Shown: one piece after another, positions 1 to 8,221 of the stretch
Numbering within the stretch: position 1 is the stretch's first letter
Layout: each line of letters starts with the position of its first letter
From: Azospirillum sp. TSA2s
GTDB lineage: Bacteria > Pseudomonadota > Alphaproteobacteria > Azospirillales > Azospirillaceae
DNA length: 64,000 bases
Assembly (NCBI RefSeq): GCF_004923315.1
Contig: NZ_CP039642.1
Span: 62,001-126,000 of the forward strand
Direction of reading: 5' to 3'
Position numbers and translations under genes: made by a program
The notes under the pieces: generated by a model
Told to the model about the DNA's origin: nothing
What the model saw: only the letters and a program-made list of their open reading frames with translations
The model's database searches: none

Positions 1-90
1 GATCGTCCCCTCCCCATCTGTGCAGGCGAAGCGTCCGTCGCCCCGTTGCGAGGGGCGCCTCCAACAACCCTTCTTCGACAGGAATCAGCC

Positions 91-861
91 ATGCTTGCCT
101 TCATCCGCAACCTTATGGGTGTCAAGACCGACCAGGCCGTCCAGGGCGCCATGGAGGCGCTGGTGCGCTGGGATCCGAAGTCCGCGACCGAGGCGGAGCT
201 GCGGACCATGGAGCAGCATCTGGACGGTCTGGGCCGGCAGGTGGCGGAGGCCCGCGCCATCCATGACCGCGAGCAGCGCGAAGCCGACGCGATCAAGGCG
301 CTGTCGAACCAGCGCATGGCCGCGGCCGAGCATCTGCAGCGCCAGATCGACGCCGAGACCGACCCGTCGCGCAAGGCCGCCCTGGAAAAGAGCCTGGAGA
401 CCATCGTCGCCATGCTGGAGGAGATGGCTCCGGAGATCGAACGCGAGGTCCGCGATGCGGTCGAGGCCCGCGAGTTCCTGGAGATGCTGGAGAAGAACTA
501 CGCCGACGCCGGCGCCAAGCTGAAGGCCGCCCGTGCCGACCTGACCCGCGCCCAGCGCGACATGGGCCGCGCCGACCAGCAGCGCGCCATGGCCGAACGT
601 CAGGCCGAAGCAGCCCGTCAGGCCGCCGGCCTTGCCGGCGCCACCAGCGGCCTGACCGTGGCGCTGAAGGCGATGCAGGACACGGCAGCCAAGGATCTGG
701 CCGCGGCAGAGGCCGCCAACGCCAAGGCCAAGCTGCTGCGCCCGTCGGCCCCGGAGAAGGAAGACCCCAACATCGCCGCCGCCCTGGCCGCGGCGTCGGG
801 CAAGACCGTACCGACCAGCCTGTCCGACCGTCTGGCGGCGCTGAAGGCCAAGCAGGGCTGA
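91..861 (+). CDS. Coiled-coil protein of unknown function
   Basis: A 256-residue protein, almost entirely charged heptad-rich helix (roughly residues 15-190) rich in Ala, Glu, Arg and Gln. There is no signal peptide or membrane segment. The N-terminus (MLAFIRNLMGVK) and the short C-terminal helix (DRLAALKAKQG) recall the general layout of PspA/YjfJ-type coiled-coil proteins, but the likeness is weak and I do not assign the family. The ATG at 91 is preferred over an in-frame codon at 46 because an AGGA lies just upstream. A perfect hairpin at 871-895 follows the stop. Function unknown. Confidence 0.7.
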   Translation: MLAFIRNLMGVKTDQAVQGAMEALVRWDPKSATEAELRTMEQHLDGLGRQVAEARAIHDREQREADAIKALSNQRMAAAEHLQRQIDAETDPSRKAALEKSLETIVAMLEEMAPEIEREVRDAVEAREFLEMLEKNYADAGAKLKAARADLTRAQRDMGRADQQRAMAERQAEAARQAAGLAGATSGLTVALKAMQDTAAKDLAAAEAANAKAKLLRPSAPEKEDPNIAAALAAASGKTVPTSLSDRLAALKAKQG

Positions 862-870
862 GAGTGACGG

Positions 871-895
871 GATCGGCGGGGGCTCTCCGCCGATC
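871..895. terminator. Hairpin after the coiled-coil gene
   Basis: A perfect 9-bp stem (GATCGGCGG / CCGCCGATC) around a 7-nt loop, 10 nt past the stop of the upstream gene. No T-run follows, so it is a possible Rho-dependent or bidirectional end structure between convergent genes rather than a classic intrinsic terminator. An iteron-like 16-mer begins at its last base (895-910). Confidence 0.4.
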
Positions 896-910
896 CTTAC
901 CGCTTGGGGG
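895..910 (+). repeat. Outlying iteron-like 16-mer
   Basis: CCTTACCGCTTGGGGG matches the origin iteron pattern CCTTAC-N5-GGGGG, with the same TTGGGGG end as the origin copy at 4589-4604. It lies 3.3 kb from the iteron cluster, in the gap between two convergent genes. Confidence 0.5.
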
Positions 911-967
911 ATGGAACAGCGTGGAACAGTTTCCGGCGGCTGTTTCATCTCAGCGGCGCCGTCCGCT

Positions 968-1684
968 CTACAGGCGGCGGAAGGCGGCCTTTCCGCCCCG
1001 ACGCTCCTGCACCGAGCCGAGGTTGGGATAGGGATCGTCGGGGTTGAGGGTCCAGGGATAGACGCCCTTCGGCCCGGTCGATTCCGGGCGGGCCAGGATG
1101 GCGGCGACGGCGCGCGGATCGGGCGGGGTGCGTTCACGGATCGCGCCGGGGATGTGGTCGTCATCGTCCTGTTCGGGGACGATATCGGCGGGCGGGTCTT
1201 CCGACGGCTGCGGGGTGACGGAGTCGGGCGGTTGGCGGAATTCCGCCTGTTGTGCCGGCTGTTTGGCAGAGGGGGCGCCGAGACCGTCGAGAAGACCGAG
1301 CCGGTCGGCCAGCCAGCGCACGGTCGACGGATCGCCGGCCGAGACCAGCCGTTCGATCTGCTCCGCCACCAGGGCGCGGAGAGAGGAGAGCCGGAGTTCG
1401 GCCTCGCGGTTCAGCGCCTGCCGTTCCCACCACACCCTGTGACGGAAGTCCTTCGATCCGTAATAGGCGCGCCAGAGAGTCGTCCGGCTGCAGCCCATGG
1501 CGCGGGAGACATTGAGGAAACTGCTGCCGCGCGCCAGCATGCCGGCGGCCATGATCCACTGTTCCTCATGGAACTGCGAACCGGGGACCAGAGAGCCTTC
1601 GGAGGGGACCGGCGGCTCTTCGGCCCAGCAGGGGAAACGGTCGCCAAGAGCGTTGGGGGTCAGGGTACGGCTGTCGAGGGGCAT
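968..1684 (-). CDS. Helix-turn-helix protein of unknown function
   Basis: A 238-residue cytoplasmic protein. Residues about 40-70 (EEQWIMAAGMLARGSSF, then SRAMGCSRTTLWRAY) look like a homeodomain-like or resolvase-type helix-turn-helix. A second helical segment follows (about 85-125). The C-terminal half is acidic and proline-rich, including a DDDD run, and is probably disordered. The layout resembles small DNA-recognition proteins such as phage terminase small subunits or plasmid-borne regulators, but no catalytic motif is seen. The ATG at 1684 has GGAG about 9 nt upstream; a TTG at 1699 is also possible. Confidence 0.65.
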   Translation of the reverse strand: MPLDSRTLTPNALGDRFPCWAEEPPVPSEGSLVPGSQFHEEQWIMAAGMLARGSSFLNVSRAMGCSRTTLWRAYYGSKDFRHRVWWERQALNREAELRLSSLRALVAEQIERLVSAGDPSTVRWLADRLGLLDGLGAPSAKQPAQQAEFRQPPDSVTPQPSEDPPADIVPEQDDDDHIPGAIRERTPPDPRAVAAILARPESTGPKGVYPWTLNPDDPYPNLGSVQERRGGKAAFRRL

Positions 1685-1824
1685 GGGGTGGCTCCGCAAG
1701 GGGGTGAGACCTTTGCGGAGAGGTTATAGGAAAGTTGTCTCTTCGTGGCGCGTTTTTGCGAAATCCGTTGCGAGCGATGGGGCGGGACGTAGCGAAACCC
1801 TCCACTCCCACCTTCTACGGCTTC

Positions 1825-1860
1825 ACACAGAGTTTGTGTTTCTCACACCCAATATTTGGG
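1825..1860. promoter_or_regulatory. Two short inverted repeats upstream of the DUF4160 gene
   Basis: ACACA-GAGTT-TGTGT (1825-1839) and CCCAA-TAT-TTGGG (1848-1860) lie side by side in the only AT-rich stretch upstream of the DUF4160/DUF2442 pair, 32-67 nt before its ATG. The position suits an autoregulatory operator and promoter, as is usual for toxin-antitoxin operons. The arms are only 5 bp, so chance cannot be excluded. Confidence 0.3.
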
Positions 1861-1891
1861 GTATGTTTTCTCGTCCGACGACGGGGGCACG

Positions 1892-2134
1892 ATGGGCAAG
1901 CTGGCGACAATCGGAAAGGCGACCATCCGAGTCTTCGGCAACGACCACCTTCCCCCGCATTTCCACGTCAAGGATACCGATTTCGAGGCCCTGGTCTCGA
2001 TCGAGACCTTCGAGGTCATCGCCGGGGACCTGCCCACCGCCATCCGGAAGGAGGTCCAGACCTGGGCCGCCGCCAACAAGGACCGGCTGGTGAGCGAGTG
2101 GAACGCCTGGAACCCCAACATCCCCTTCGCCTGA
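1892..2134 (+). CDS. DUF4160 family protein, possible toxin-antitoxin partner
   Basis: An 80-residue protein with the DUF4160 pattern: a beta-strand (IGKATIRVFGND), then the hallmark HLPPHFHV, then an alpha/beta core ending in WNAWNPNIPF. DUF4160 genes are very often followed by DUF2442 genes, and the pair is commonly treated as a toxin-antitoxin-like unit; the biochemical activity is not established to my knowledge. Here the next gene starts 14 nt downstream and carries a DUF2442-like domain plus a helix-turn-helix. The ATG at 1892 is chosen because it gives the family length and has a GGGGG upstream; an in-frame ATG at 1856 would add 12 residues of poor match. Confidence 0.75.
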   Translation: MGKLATIGKATIRVFGNDHLPPHFHVKDTDFEALVSIETFEVIAGDLPTAIRKEVQTWAAANKDRLVSEWNAWNPNIPFA

Positions 2135-2148
2135 AAGGAGGCGCGCCC

Positions 2149-2667
2149 ATGATCCCGCCCGTCCTGCCGCAAGGCCCCCGCAAGGTCCCGCGGCTCGCCG
2201 CGGTCGCGCCGGCCGCCGGTGCCGTCCTGGCACTGACCTGGGAGGATGGCCGCGCCGACCGCGTCGACCTGACCGGCTGGCTGGAATCCGGACACCCCTA
2301 TTTCCACCAGCTGCGCGACCCTGCCGTCTTCGCCTCCGCCCGTCTGGTCGACGCCACCACGGTGGAGTGGAACGGCGACGAGGATCTGGCCATCGACAGC
2401 ATGCATCTGGCCCTGTTGGCCGAACAGCAACGCCCCTTTGGCCAGCCCGAGCTGATCGCTTGGCAGGATCGCCACGACCTGTCCAACCAGGAGGCGGCCG
2501 ATCTGGTGGGGGTGCATGTCAACACCTGGTCGAACTGGCGCACCGGCGCCACCGCCGTGCCGGCCATGCTCGGCATCGTATGCCGCGCCTTCAGCCGCGA
2601 CCCGCTGCTGTTCGCCGCCCGCTACCGCCCACGGAGGCCCGGCCGTCCGCCGGCGGCAGCAGAATAG
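2149..2667 (+). CDS. DUF2442 domain protein with C-terminal helix-turn-helix
   Basis: A 172-residue protein. Residues about 20-95 form a DUF2442-like unit (a LTWEDGR strand pair, then DPAVFASARLVD and WNGDEDLAIDSMHL). Residues about 105-150 form an XRE-like helix-turn-helix (NQEAADLVGVHVNTWSNWRTG). The C-terminus is basic and proline-rich. AAAGGAGG 8 nt before the ATG is a strong ribosome-binding site. It follows the DUF4160 gene by 14 nt and probably acts as the DNA-binding antitoxin-like partner that represses the pair. That role is inferred from domain content and gene order. Confidence 0.75.
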   Translation: MIPPVLPQGPRKVPRLAAVAPAAGAVLALTWEDGRADRVDLTGWLESGHPYFHQLRDPAVFASARLVDATTVEWNGDEDLAIDSMHLALLAEQQRPFGQPELIAWQDRHDLSNQEAADLVGVHVNTWSNWRTGATAVPAMLGIVCRAFSRDPLLFAARYRPRRPGRPPAAAE

Positions 2668-2735
2668 GGGCAGCTATCGCTGAACCGGCGCAACAGCTGA
2701 CCCGCTGTCCACGTCTCAATCTCCCGCAGCCCCCA

Positions 2736-2753
2736 ATCCTTACGTCTCGGGGG
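2736..2753 (+). repeat. Iteron-like site at the 3' end of the initiator gene
   Basis: The 16-mer CCTTACGTCTCGGGGG with its preceding AT matches the origin iteron pattern. It spans the stop codon of the initiator gene, so one iteron lies at each end of that gene. Confidence 0.5.
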
Positions 2754-4140
2754 AGGCTGCCTTCGCCGCTTTCGGCTTGCGGGCCGCGACCTCGAAGGCG
2801 ACGTCCTCGATCATCCCGGCGGTGAGCGAGGACAGGGCCGACTTCAGGCTCGGCCAGTGGTTCATGCGGGCGGTGTCGGCGACGGCGGCGTTCCTGGCCT
2901 TCAGGACGAGGCGGCGGCCGCCCTGGGGGGCTTCCTCCACCCGTTCCGGCTCCAGTTCGGCCAGCAGCGGGGCGGGGACCTTGCCCTTCAGGGCGTGCAG
3001 GACGGCGGCCCACAGGGCGGTCACGTCGTCGGCGTCGGGCAGCGGGCCGAGGTCGGCGAGGCCGGCTTCCACGGGATCGGCGGGGGCGACGGTGTCGACC
3101 TTGCCGATTCGGCGGGCGCGGCGGCCGGCGCTGTGGCGTTCGCGCTCCAGATAGGTTTCGGCCGCCTCTTCCTCGTCCTTGGCGTGGAAATCCAGGGTCA
3201 CCGCCTCGATCTTGCGGCCTTTCCGCTTCATCTTGTCTTCCGGCATGCTGACGCGGAAGGGGGCGAGCTGGTTCACCTCGGCGATGGCGCGGTCGATGGT
3301 GCGGGTGCGCAGGATGCCGAAATCCTTGTAGGCGCCCTCCGGCACGTTCATCAGCTTGCGCAGCGTGTCGATGTCCAGTTCCAGCGACGGGTAGTCCATC
3401 TGGTAGCGCTGCATGCCGATCTCGTAGAGCTTCAGCGCGTAGGTGCTGGTGACCTTGACCATCGCCGGCCCGGATAGCTTGGCCCACAGCTGCGACGAGC
3501 GCTGGATTTCCAGGAAGGCGTCGGTGAACTGGAAATGGATGTCGGCGGCGTCGCTGTCCTCCTCCTCCTCCGGCCGGACATAGCTGGAGAGGATGCGCAG
3601 CTCGGCGCGCGACCGGCGGCCGCGGAAGGGGCCGATGACCACGAGGCTGGAGTCGAAGATCTCCTTCAGCGCGTCGAAGATCCGCTCATTGCCCTTGTGG
3701 TTGCCGCGCACCACGCGCTTGGGCAGGCGGTAGAGCTTGTTGGCGAAATTCTGGCTGCCGGCCAGATGGATCATGAAATTCAGCATCTTCTGCGCCGGCA
3801 ACGACAGGCGCGTGCCGTTGGCGGGATAGCTGTAGACCGCCTCCGCCGCCTTGATCAGATGCTTGTAGCCGTCGCGCTCGAAGGTGGCGCTGGCGACGCG
3901 GGCGGTCAGGCCGGCGACCGGGGTGGTGGATTCGGTGCCGACCGCCGGCAGGGTGGCGGCAGCGCCGTCGCCGTCGATCACCGCGCCGCCGGCCAGATCC
4001 TCCGGCCCCAGCACGACGAGATTCGGGGCGGCGGTCTTCGCCGTGTTGGCCGTGTTCGCCTTGGTGGGCGCAGCCGCATCCGACGGGACGGACTCCTCCG
4101 CCACCGCACCGCGCGCCTTCCTGCGCCCCGTACCCGCCAT
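2740..4140 (-). CDS. Rep_3-type plasmid replication initiator
   Basis: A 466-residue initiator. After a low-complexity Ala/Thr/Gly leader (1-90), two winged-helix units can be seen. WH1 (about 95-210) includes RLSLPAQKMLNFMIH and FDALKEIFDSSLVVIG. WH2 (about 215-330) includes KLYEIGMQRYQM, SLELDIDTLRKLMNVPEG and DFGILRTRTIDRAIAEVN. The last 130 residues are extra to the usual 250-330-residue Rep_3 length. Rep_3 proteins bind iterons as monomers to open the origin and repress their own gene as dimers. The gene is transcribed away from the iteron cluster at 4178-4805, which fits both roles. GGGAGGAAGG lies 3-12 nt before the ATG. Confidence 0.85.
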   Translation of the reverse strand: MAGTGRRKARGAVAEESVPSDAAAPTKANTANTAKTAAPNLVVLGPEDLAGGAVIDGDGAAATLPAVGTESTTPVAGLTARVASATFERDGYKHLIKAAEAVYSYPANGTRLSLPAQKMLNFMIHLAGSQNFANKLYRLPKRVVRGNHKGNERIFDALKEIFDSSLVVIGPFRGRRSRAELRILSSYVRPEEEEDSDAADIHFQFTDAFLEIQRSSQLWAKLSGPAMVKVTSTYALKLYEIGMQRYQMDYPSLELDIDTLRKLMNVPEGAYKDFGILRTRTIDRAIAEVNQLAPFRVSMPEDKMKRKGRKIEAVTLDFHAKDEEEAAETYLERERHSAGRRARRIGKVDTVAPADPVEAGLADLGPLPDADDVTALWAAVLHALKGKVPAPLLAELEPERVEEAPQGGRRLVLKARNAAVADTARMNHWPSLKSALSSLTAGMIEDVAFEVAARKPKAAKAASPET

Positions 4141-4230
4141 CGCCTTCCTCCCGCGAAATCGAGCGAGGCTAAATCAATCCTTACCCCAAAAACAAGTAAG
4201 GAAAGGGTCGCGCCGCAGAATCCCGATCAT

Positions 4231-4318
4231 CCTTACATCCTGGGGGCGGAACCCTTACGCCCCGGGGGGTGTGCGACTCGCCCCCACCCGGTAAGGCTGT
4301 TTCCCCCACCCTGTAAGG
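4231..4318. repeat. Iteron block 1 (two direct, two inverted copies)
   Basis: 16-mers at 4231-4246 and 4253-4268 face those at 4281-4296 and 4303-4318. Centre-to-centre spacing is 22 bp within each pair, about two helical turns, so initiator molecules would sit on the same face of the DNA. All four keep CCTTAC (or GTAAGG) and five G (or C) at the ends, with variation confined to the middle 5 bp. Confidence 0.85.
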
Positions 4319-4527
4319 AAGATTCGATGCGACTCGCGGACTCCCCTGGGGATTCGCGCCGACGAATCCTCTTAAAAGGGAAAGGGAGAGGCAAGCGCCC
4401 GCTAAGTGCCAGATCTGCCAAGGCTTCCCAGATGCGAATCTCAGCCGGACAGGCCGGTTGGGAGGCCTACATGCCGCGAATCGAGCCGACTCGAGTCTGC
4501 GGAGCGGCATTATCGGGAATGCTCTAT

Positions 4528-4805
4528 CCTTACATCCTGGGGGCGTTCAGGCATTTTTGCTGTTCGGGGGTCGGTGGACAAGCGCAATCCTTACGGCTTG
4601 GGGGCACCCGATGCCGGATCCAGGCCCCCAGGAGGTAAGGATGGCGGGAGTCTGCGGAGCTGTGGGTGCGATTCTGGAGCGTGACAGGAGTCTCAAGGGC
4701 TTAACCGCCCCCAGGATGTAAGGAAGCCCGCCCCCAAGCCGTAAGGATTGGAGAGGCGGGCTTTGCGACGGCTTCGGGACGGGATCTGGCCCCCAGGGAG
4801 TAAGG
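4528..4805. repeat. Iteron block 2 (two direct, four inverted copies)
   Basis: Direct 16-mers at 4528-4543 and 4589-4604; inverted 16-mers at 4625-4640, 4708-4723, 4731-4746 and 4790-4805. Spacing is looser than in block 1, except for the close pair at 4708/4731 (23 bp). The last copy abuts the AT-rich tract at about 4808-4858. Confidence 0.85.
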
Positions 4806-4807
4806 AT

Positions 4808-4858
4808 GGAAAAAAGGAATGGGATAAACAGTTGATTTAAAATGCGTTTTTTAATGTG
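4808..4858. other. AT-rich tract next to the iterons
   Basis: A run with poly-A (GGAAAAAAGG), TTGATTTAAAA and GTTTTTTAATG stretches in otherwise very GC-rich DNA. It lies directly beside the last iteron and overlaps the 3' end of the TauE gene. Iteron origins usually melt at such a tract, so it is the best candidate for the unwinding element. Confidence 0.5.
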
Positions 4859-5603
4859 CTGCCAGCAGGAACAGGCCCTGGCCGAGATAGACGCCGGCGG
4901 TGCCCATCACCAGATAGCGGCTCCACAGGCGGAACTGGGCGTCGCTCATGCGGTCCAGAACGCGACGGGAGAGATTCGTGCCGAGCAGGGCCATGGCGAT
5001 CGACATCAGGATCACCGTCCACTCCACCGTCTCGTCGGCGCTGCCGGCCACCAGCGGGGCGAAGTAAGCGATCTTGACCAGATGGCCGACCGACTGGATG
5101 GCGGCCTTGGTGGCGACCACGCTCTGGCGGGTCATGGCGCTGCGGATGAAGAAGGCGTCGAGCAGGGGGCCGGAGATTCCGGCGACCAGCTGGATGCCCA
5201 TGCAGAGGAAGCCGCCCAGCACGCCATGCAGCGGCTTCTGCGCGTTCAGCGCCCAGCGGGCGGGAATGGCGAGCGCCAGGAAGGGCGTCAGGCCCAGAAT
5301 CAGAAGCGAGACCGCACGGTCCGGCACGGCGCCGACCAGGGCGAACAGCAGGCCGGCCACCGATCCGCCCAACGCGAATCGCAGGATGATCGGCCAGACC
5401 ACATGACGCCGCCACAGCCACGCCCGCCAGCCGTTGGAGGCGAACTGGGTCACGCCATGCAGCAGCATCGCCGAGGGCACCGGCAGCAGGATCAGCAGCA
5501 GGCCCATCAGCACCATGCCGCCGGCCATGCCGAACAGGCCCGACAGAAACGAGGTCACGAGAACGGTGAGGCCAAGCCCCACCATCAGCGGAAGCGTCAG
5601 CAT
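4851..5603 (-). CDS. TauE/SafE-family sulfite or organic-anion exporter
   Basis: A 250-residue inner-membrane protein with about eight hydrophobic segments in two halves. The first half opens with the glycine-rich family hallmark (FLSGLFGMAGGMVLMG). The second carries the related GIQLVAGISGPLLDAFF segment near residues 136-152. Family members move sulfite, sulfoacetate or other small anions; the substrate here is not evident. The gene is divergent from a LysR-type regulator 119 bp away, which is the likely controller. Its 3' end abuts the replication origin. Confidence 0.85.
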   Translation of the reverse strand: MLTLPLMVGLGLTVLVTSFLSGLFGMAGGMVLMGLLLILLPVPSAMLLHGVTQFASNGWRAWLWRRHVVWPIILRFALGGSVAGLLFALVGAVPDRAVSLLILGLTPFLALAIPARWALNAQKPLHGVLGGFLCMGIQLVAGISGPLLDAFFIRSAMTRQSVVATKAAIQSVGHLVKIAYFAPLVAGSADETVEWTVILMSIAMALLGTNLSRRVLDRMSDAQFRLWSRYLVMGTAGVYLGQGLFLLAAH

Positions 5604-5721
5604 GAATCAGCCCAAATGTCGGAGATCAGGCTGAAAAACTCGCACGCGCGCGGTTGCGCCGCAAACGGCATTGTTCGATGCTCAGCCTCAGGAAAAGTTG
5701 GGGTGAAGTAAGGATGGACGC

Positions 5722-6609
5722 ATGCGCCGATTGCCCTCGCTGAACGGCCTGCGCGCCTTCGAGGCGGCGGCCCGCCATGGCAGCTTCACCGCGGCGGCGG
5801 CGGAGCTGCATGTCTCGCAGGCCGCCATCAGCCGGATGGTGAAGCTGCTGGAGGAGCGGCTGGGCTTCGCCCTGTTCGACCGGCGGGCCAACGCGCTGGT
5901 GCTGACCGAACGCGGCCGGGCGCTGCAGCCGGCCTTGACCGAAGCCTTCGACGGCATCGCCCGGCGGGTGGAGCAGGTGTCAGCGATGCGGGCCGGGCCG
6001 GTGCTGACGGTGGGGATGGGGGCGACGGTGGCGGTGCGCTGGCTGATCCCGCGCCTGTCGAGCTTCCACCTTGCGCATCCGGAAATCGAGGTGCGGATCG
6101 CCACCGGCGGGGCGGGGGCGCCGATGAACGACGACTGGACCTGCGCCGTCCTGCTGGGCGATGGCCAATGGCCGGGCTATGAGGCGGAGCGGCTGTTCTC
6201 CTCAACCCTGCAGCCGGTCTGTGCGCCGCGGCTGGCGGCGGAGTTGCGCAGGCCGGCGGATCTGGCCGGCGCCACCCTGCTGCATGTGTCGCATTGGGGG
6301 GAGGATTGGCCGCGCTGGCTGGCCGCCGCCGGGGTGACGGATCCGGCAGCGGCTTCGGGAACAAGGGGGCTGTCCTTCGGCAGCTATGCCATGACCTTGC
6401 AGGCGGCCATCGACGGCGTCGGGGTGGCGCTGGCGCCGCGGCTCTACATTCTGGACGACATCGCCGCCGGACGGCTCGCCACGCCGTTCGGACCGGCGGT
6501 GCCGATGGTCCTGTCCTGGTATCTGGTCTATCGCGCCTCCCGCCGCGAGGATGCCGGGTTTGGGCCGTTCCGCGACTGGCTTTATGCGGTGTGCGCGGAG
6601 GTTGGGTGA
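5722..6609 (+). CDS. LysR-type regulator, GcvA-like
   Basis: A 295-residue LysR regulator. The N-terminal winged helix-turn-helix (residues 5-65; FEAAARHGSFTAAAAELHVS, then AAISRMVKLLEERLG) has the LNGLRAFEAAARHGSF opening typical of GcvA-like members. The effector-binding domain spans about 90-290. It is divergent from the TauE/SafE exporter, so control of that exporter is the simplest hypothesis. AAGGA about 8 nt before the ATG supports the start. The effector is unknown. Confidence 0.88.
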   Translation: MRRLPSLNGLRAFEAAARHGSFTAAAAELHVSQAAISRMVKLLEERLGFALFDRRANALVLTERGRALQPALTEAFDGIARRVEQVSAMRAGPVLTVGMGATVAVRWLIPRLSSFHLAHPEIEVRIATGGAGAPMNDDWTCAVLLGDGQWPGYEAERLFSSTLQPVCAPRLAAELRRPADLAGATLLHVSHWGEDWPRWLAAAGVTDPAAASGTRGLSFGSYAMTLQAAIDGVGVALAPRLYILDDIAAGRLATPFGPAVPMVLSWYLVYRASRREDAGFGPFRDWLYAVCAEVG

Positions 6610-6664
6610 GAGGTCATGGGTTTTTATGCTTCGTATCGGATCTCATCACGAGCTTCCGTCGACC

Positions 6665-6747
6665 GTCATTCCCGCGAAGGCGGGAATCCAGACGTTTCAG
6701 CCGCTTCATCGCGGAGTTTCCTGGATCCCCGCCTTCGCGGGGATGAC
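6665..6747. repeat. Family A palindromic repeat, copy 1
   Basis: Two facing hairpins. The left arm, from GTCATTCCCGCGAAGGCGGG, and the right arm, ending CCCGCCTTCGCGGGGATGAC, are separated by about 35 bp of variable sequence. A further half-arm (CGCCTTCGCGGGGATGACGG) lies at about 6807-6826. It fills most of the 364-bp gap between the LysR and MFS genes; nothing else is evident there. Confidence 0.9.
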
Positions 6748-6973
6748 GCAAAGTTCCTTTTATTCCATAAGCTTAATGTCGCTCTAAGTTGTGTGCATCC
6801 CGTAACGCCTTCGCGGGGATGACGGCCGGGAAAAGCCGATAAAAACTTACAAGCTCTGAAAAGACGCATGGCCGGGCGGCGCAATTGACCGATGCGCGGG
6901 CTGCAGGTGCCGACTTAGGCTGCGCGCTGTTTTGTGCCCGTTCCAAGCAGTCACGACCCTACAGGACCGCGCG

Positions 6974-8194
6974 ATGCCGCCCACCGCTGTTCCGCACACC
7001 ACGGATTCCCACGAAGACACCGCCCACCCTGCCCTGTCCCGCTCGCTGGTGCTGCTGATGGCGCTGGCCTGCGGCGTGGTGGTGGCCAACATCTATTATG
7101 CCCAGCCGCTGGTCGGGCTGATCGGACCGGCGGTCGGATTGTCGCCGGAGACCGCCAGCCTCGTCGTCACCCTGACCCAGGTCGGCTATGGCGCCGGGCT
7201 GGTTCTGCTGGTGCCGCTGGGCGATCTGCTGGAGAACCGGCGGCTGGTGGTGGTCACCCTGTGCAGCACGGTCTTGGCCCTGCTTGTGGCGGCGGTCGCC
7301 CCCACCGCCTCGCTGTTCCTGACGGCGGCCTTCCTGATCGGCGTCACCTCCGTCGCCGTGCAGATGCTGGTGCCGCTGGCCGCCCACATGGCGCCGGAGG
7401 CCTCGCGCGGGCAGGTGGTGGGCAATGTGATGAGCGGGCTGCTGCTCGGCATCCTGCTGGCCCGGCCGGTGTCGAGCCTGATCGCCGACAGCCTGGGCTG
7501 GCGGGCGGTGTTCGGCCTGTCGGCGGTGGTGATGGTCGGCTTCGCCCTGCTGCTGTGGCGGGTGCTGCCGCAGCGGCGGCCCAAGGGGCAATCCAGCTAT
7601 GGCGCGCTGCTCGGCTCGCTGGGGCGGCTCTTGGTGCGCACGCCGGTGCTGCAGCGGCGGACCGTCTATCAGACCATGATGTTTGCGGCCTTCAGCCTCT
7701 ATTGGACCTCCGTCCCGCTGCTGCTGATGGGGGCACCCTTCCACCTCAGCCAGCGGGGGATCGCGCTGTTCGCCCTGTCAGGGGCGGCGGGTGCCTTGGT
7801 CGCCCCCATCGCCGGGCGGATCGCCGACCGCGGCTGGACCCGGCCGGCCACCGGCTTCGCGCTGGCGATAGCGGCCTTGTCCTTCTTCGTGGCGCGGGCC
7901 GGCGAAGGATCGATCGCGCTGCTGGTGCTGGCCGGGCTGCTGCTCGACATGGGCGTGCAGATGAACATGGTGCTGGGGCAGCGCGCCATCTATTCGCTGG
8001 GGGCGGAGACTCGCAGCCGGATGAACGCCATCTATATGGCGATCTTCTTCCTGGGCGGCGCGGCGGGCTCGGCGCTGGCCGGCTATGCCTTCGCCGTCGG
8101 CGGCTGGGCGCCGGTGACCTGGATCGGCTTCGCCTTTCCCGCCGTCGGCCTGCTGTTCTACCTGACCGAATTCCGTGGGCGGCACGCCGCCTGA
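6974..8194 (+). CDS. Major facilitator superfamily exporter
   Basis: A 406-residue protein with about 12 hydrophobic helices between residues 25 and 400. The segment NIYYAQPLVGLI near helix 1 is typical of the YnfM/AraJ-like drug and sugar efflux branch, and LGDLLENRRLV follows helix 2 as the conserved cytoplasmic loop. It probably works as a proton-coupled exporter of small molecules; the substrate is unknown. The ATG at 6974 has AGGA upstream and starts just before the first helix. The aldo/keto reductase gene begins 27 nt downstream, so the two may be co-transcribed. Confidence 0.85.
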   Translation: MPPTAVPHTTDSHEDTAHPALSRSLVLLMALACGVVVANIYYAQPLVGLIGPAVGLSPETASLVVTLTQVGYGAGLVLLVPLGDLLENRRLVVVTLCSTVLALLVAAVAPTASLFLTAAFLIGVTSVAVQMLVPLAAHMAPEASRGQVVGNVMSGLLLGILLARPVSSLIADSLGWRAVFGLSAVVMVGFALLLWRVLPQRRPKGQSSYGALLGSLGRLLVRTPVLQRRTVYQTMMFAAFSLYWTSVPLLLMGAPFHLSQRGIALFALSGAAGALVAPIAGRIADRGWTRPATGFALAIAALSFFVARAGEGSIALLVLAGLLLDMGVQMNMVLGQRAIYSLGAETRSRMNAIYMAIFFLGGAAGSALAGYAFAVGGWAPVTWIGFAFPAVGLLFYLTEFRGRHAA

Positions 8195-8221
8195 CCGGTG
8201 ACCTTCAAAGGAGAAGACGCA

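Larger units (their letters stand above)
4141..4850. other. Probable origin of replication (iteron region)
   Basis: A 710-bp gene-free stretch between the initiator gene and the TauE gene. It holds about ten copies of a 16-mer, CCTTAC-N5-GGGGG or its complement. They lie in two blocks: direct at 4231 and 4253 with inverted at 4281 and 4303; then direct at 4528 and 4589 with inverted at 4625, 4708, 4731 and 4790. An inverted half-site pair (CCTTAC...GTAAGG, 4179-4198) lies closest to the initiator start and could be the autorepression operator. An AT-rich tract (about 4808-4858) at the far end is the natural unwinding element. No convincing DnaA box was found by eye. Confidence 0.8.

Noticed and set aside
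968..1684. Phage terminase small subunit assignment for the helix-turn-helix protein
   Set aside because: Only a general helix-turn-helix likeness is visible, and no other phage gene lies nearby.
4822..4836. DnaA box in the AT-rich tract beside the iterons
   Set aside because: The best candidate (TGGGATAAAC) matches the TTATNCACA consensus too poorly to call.
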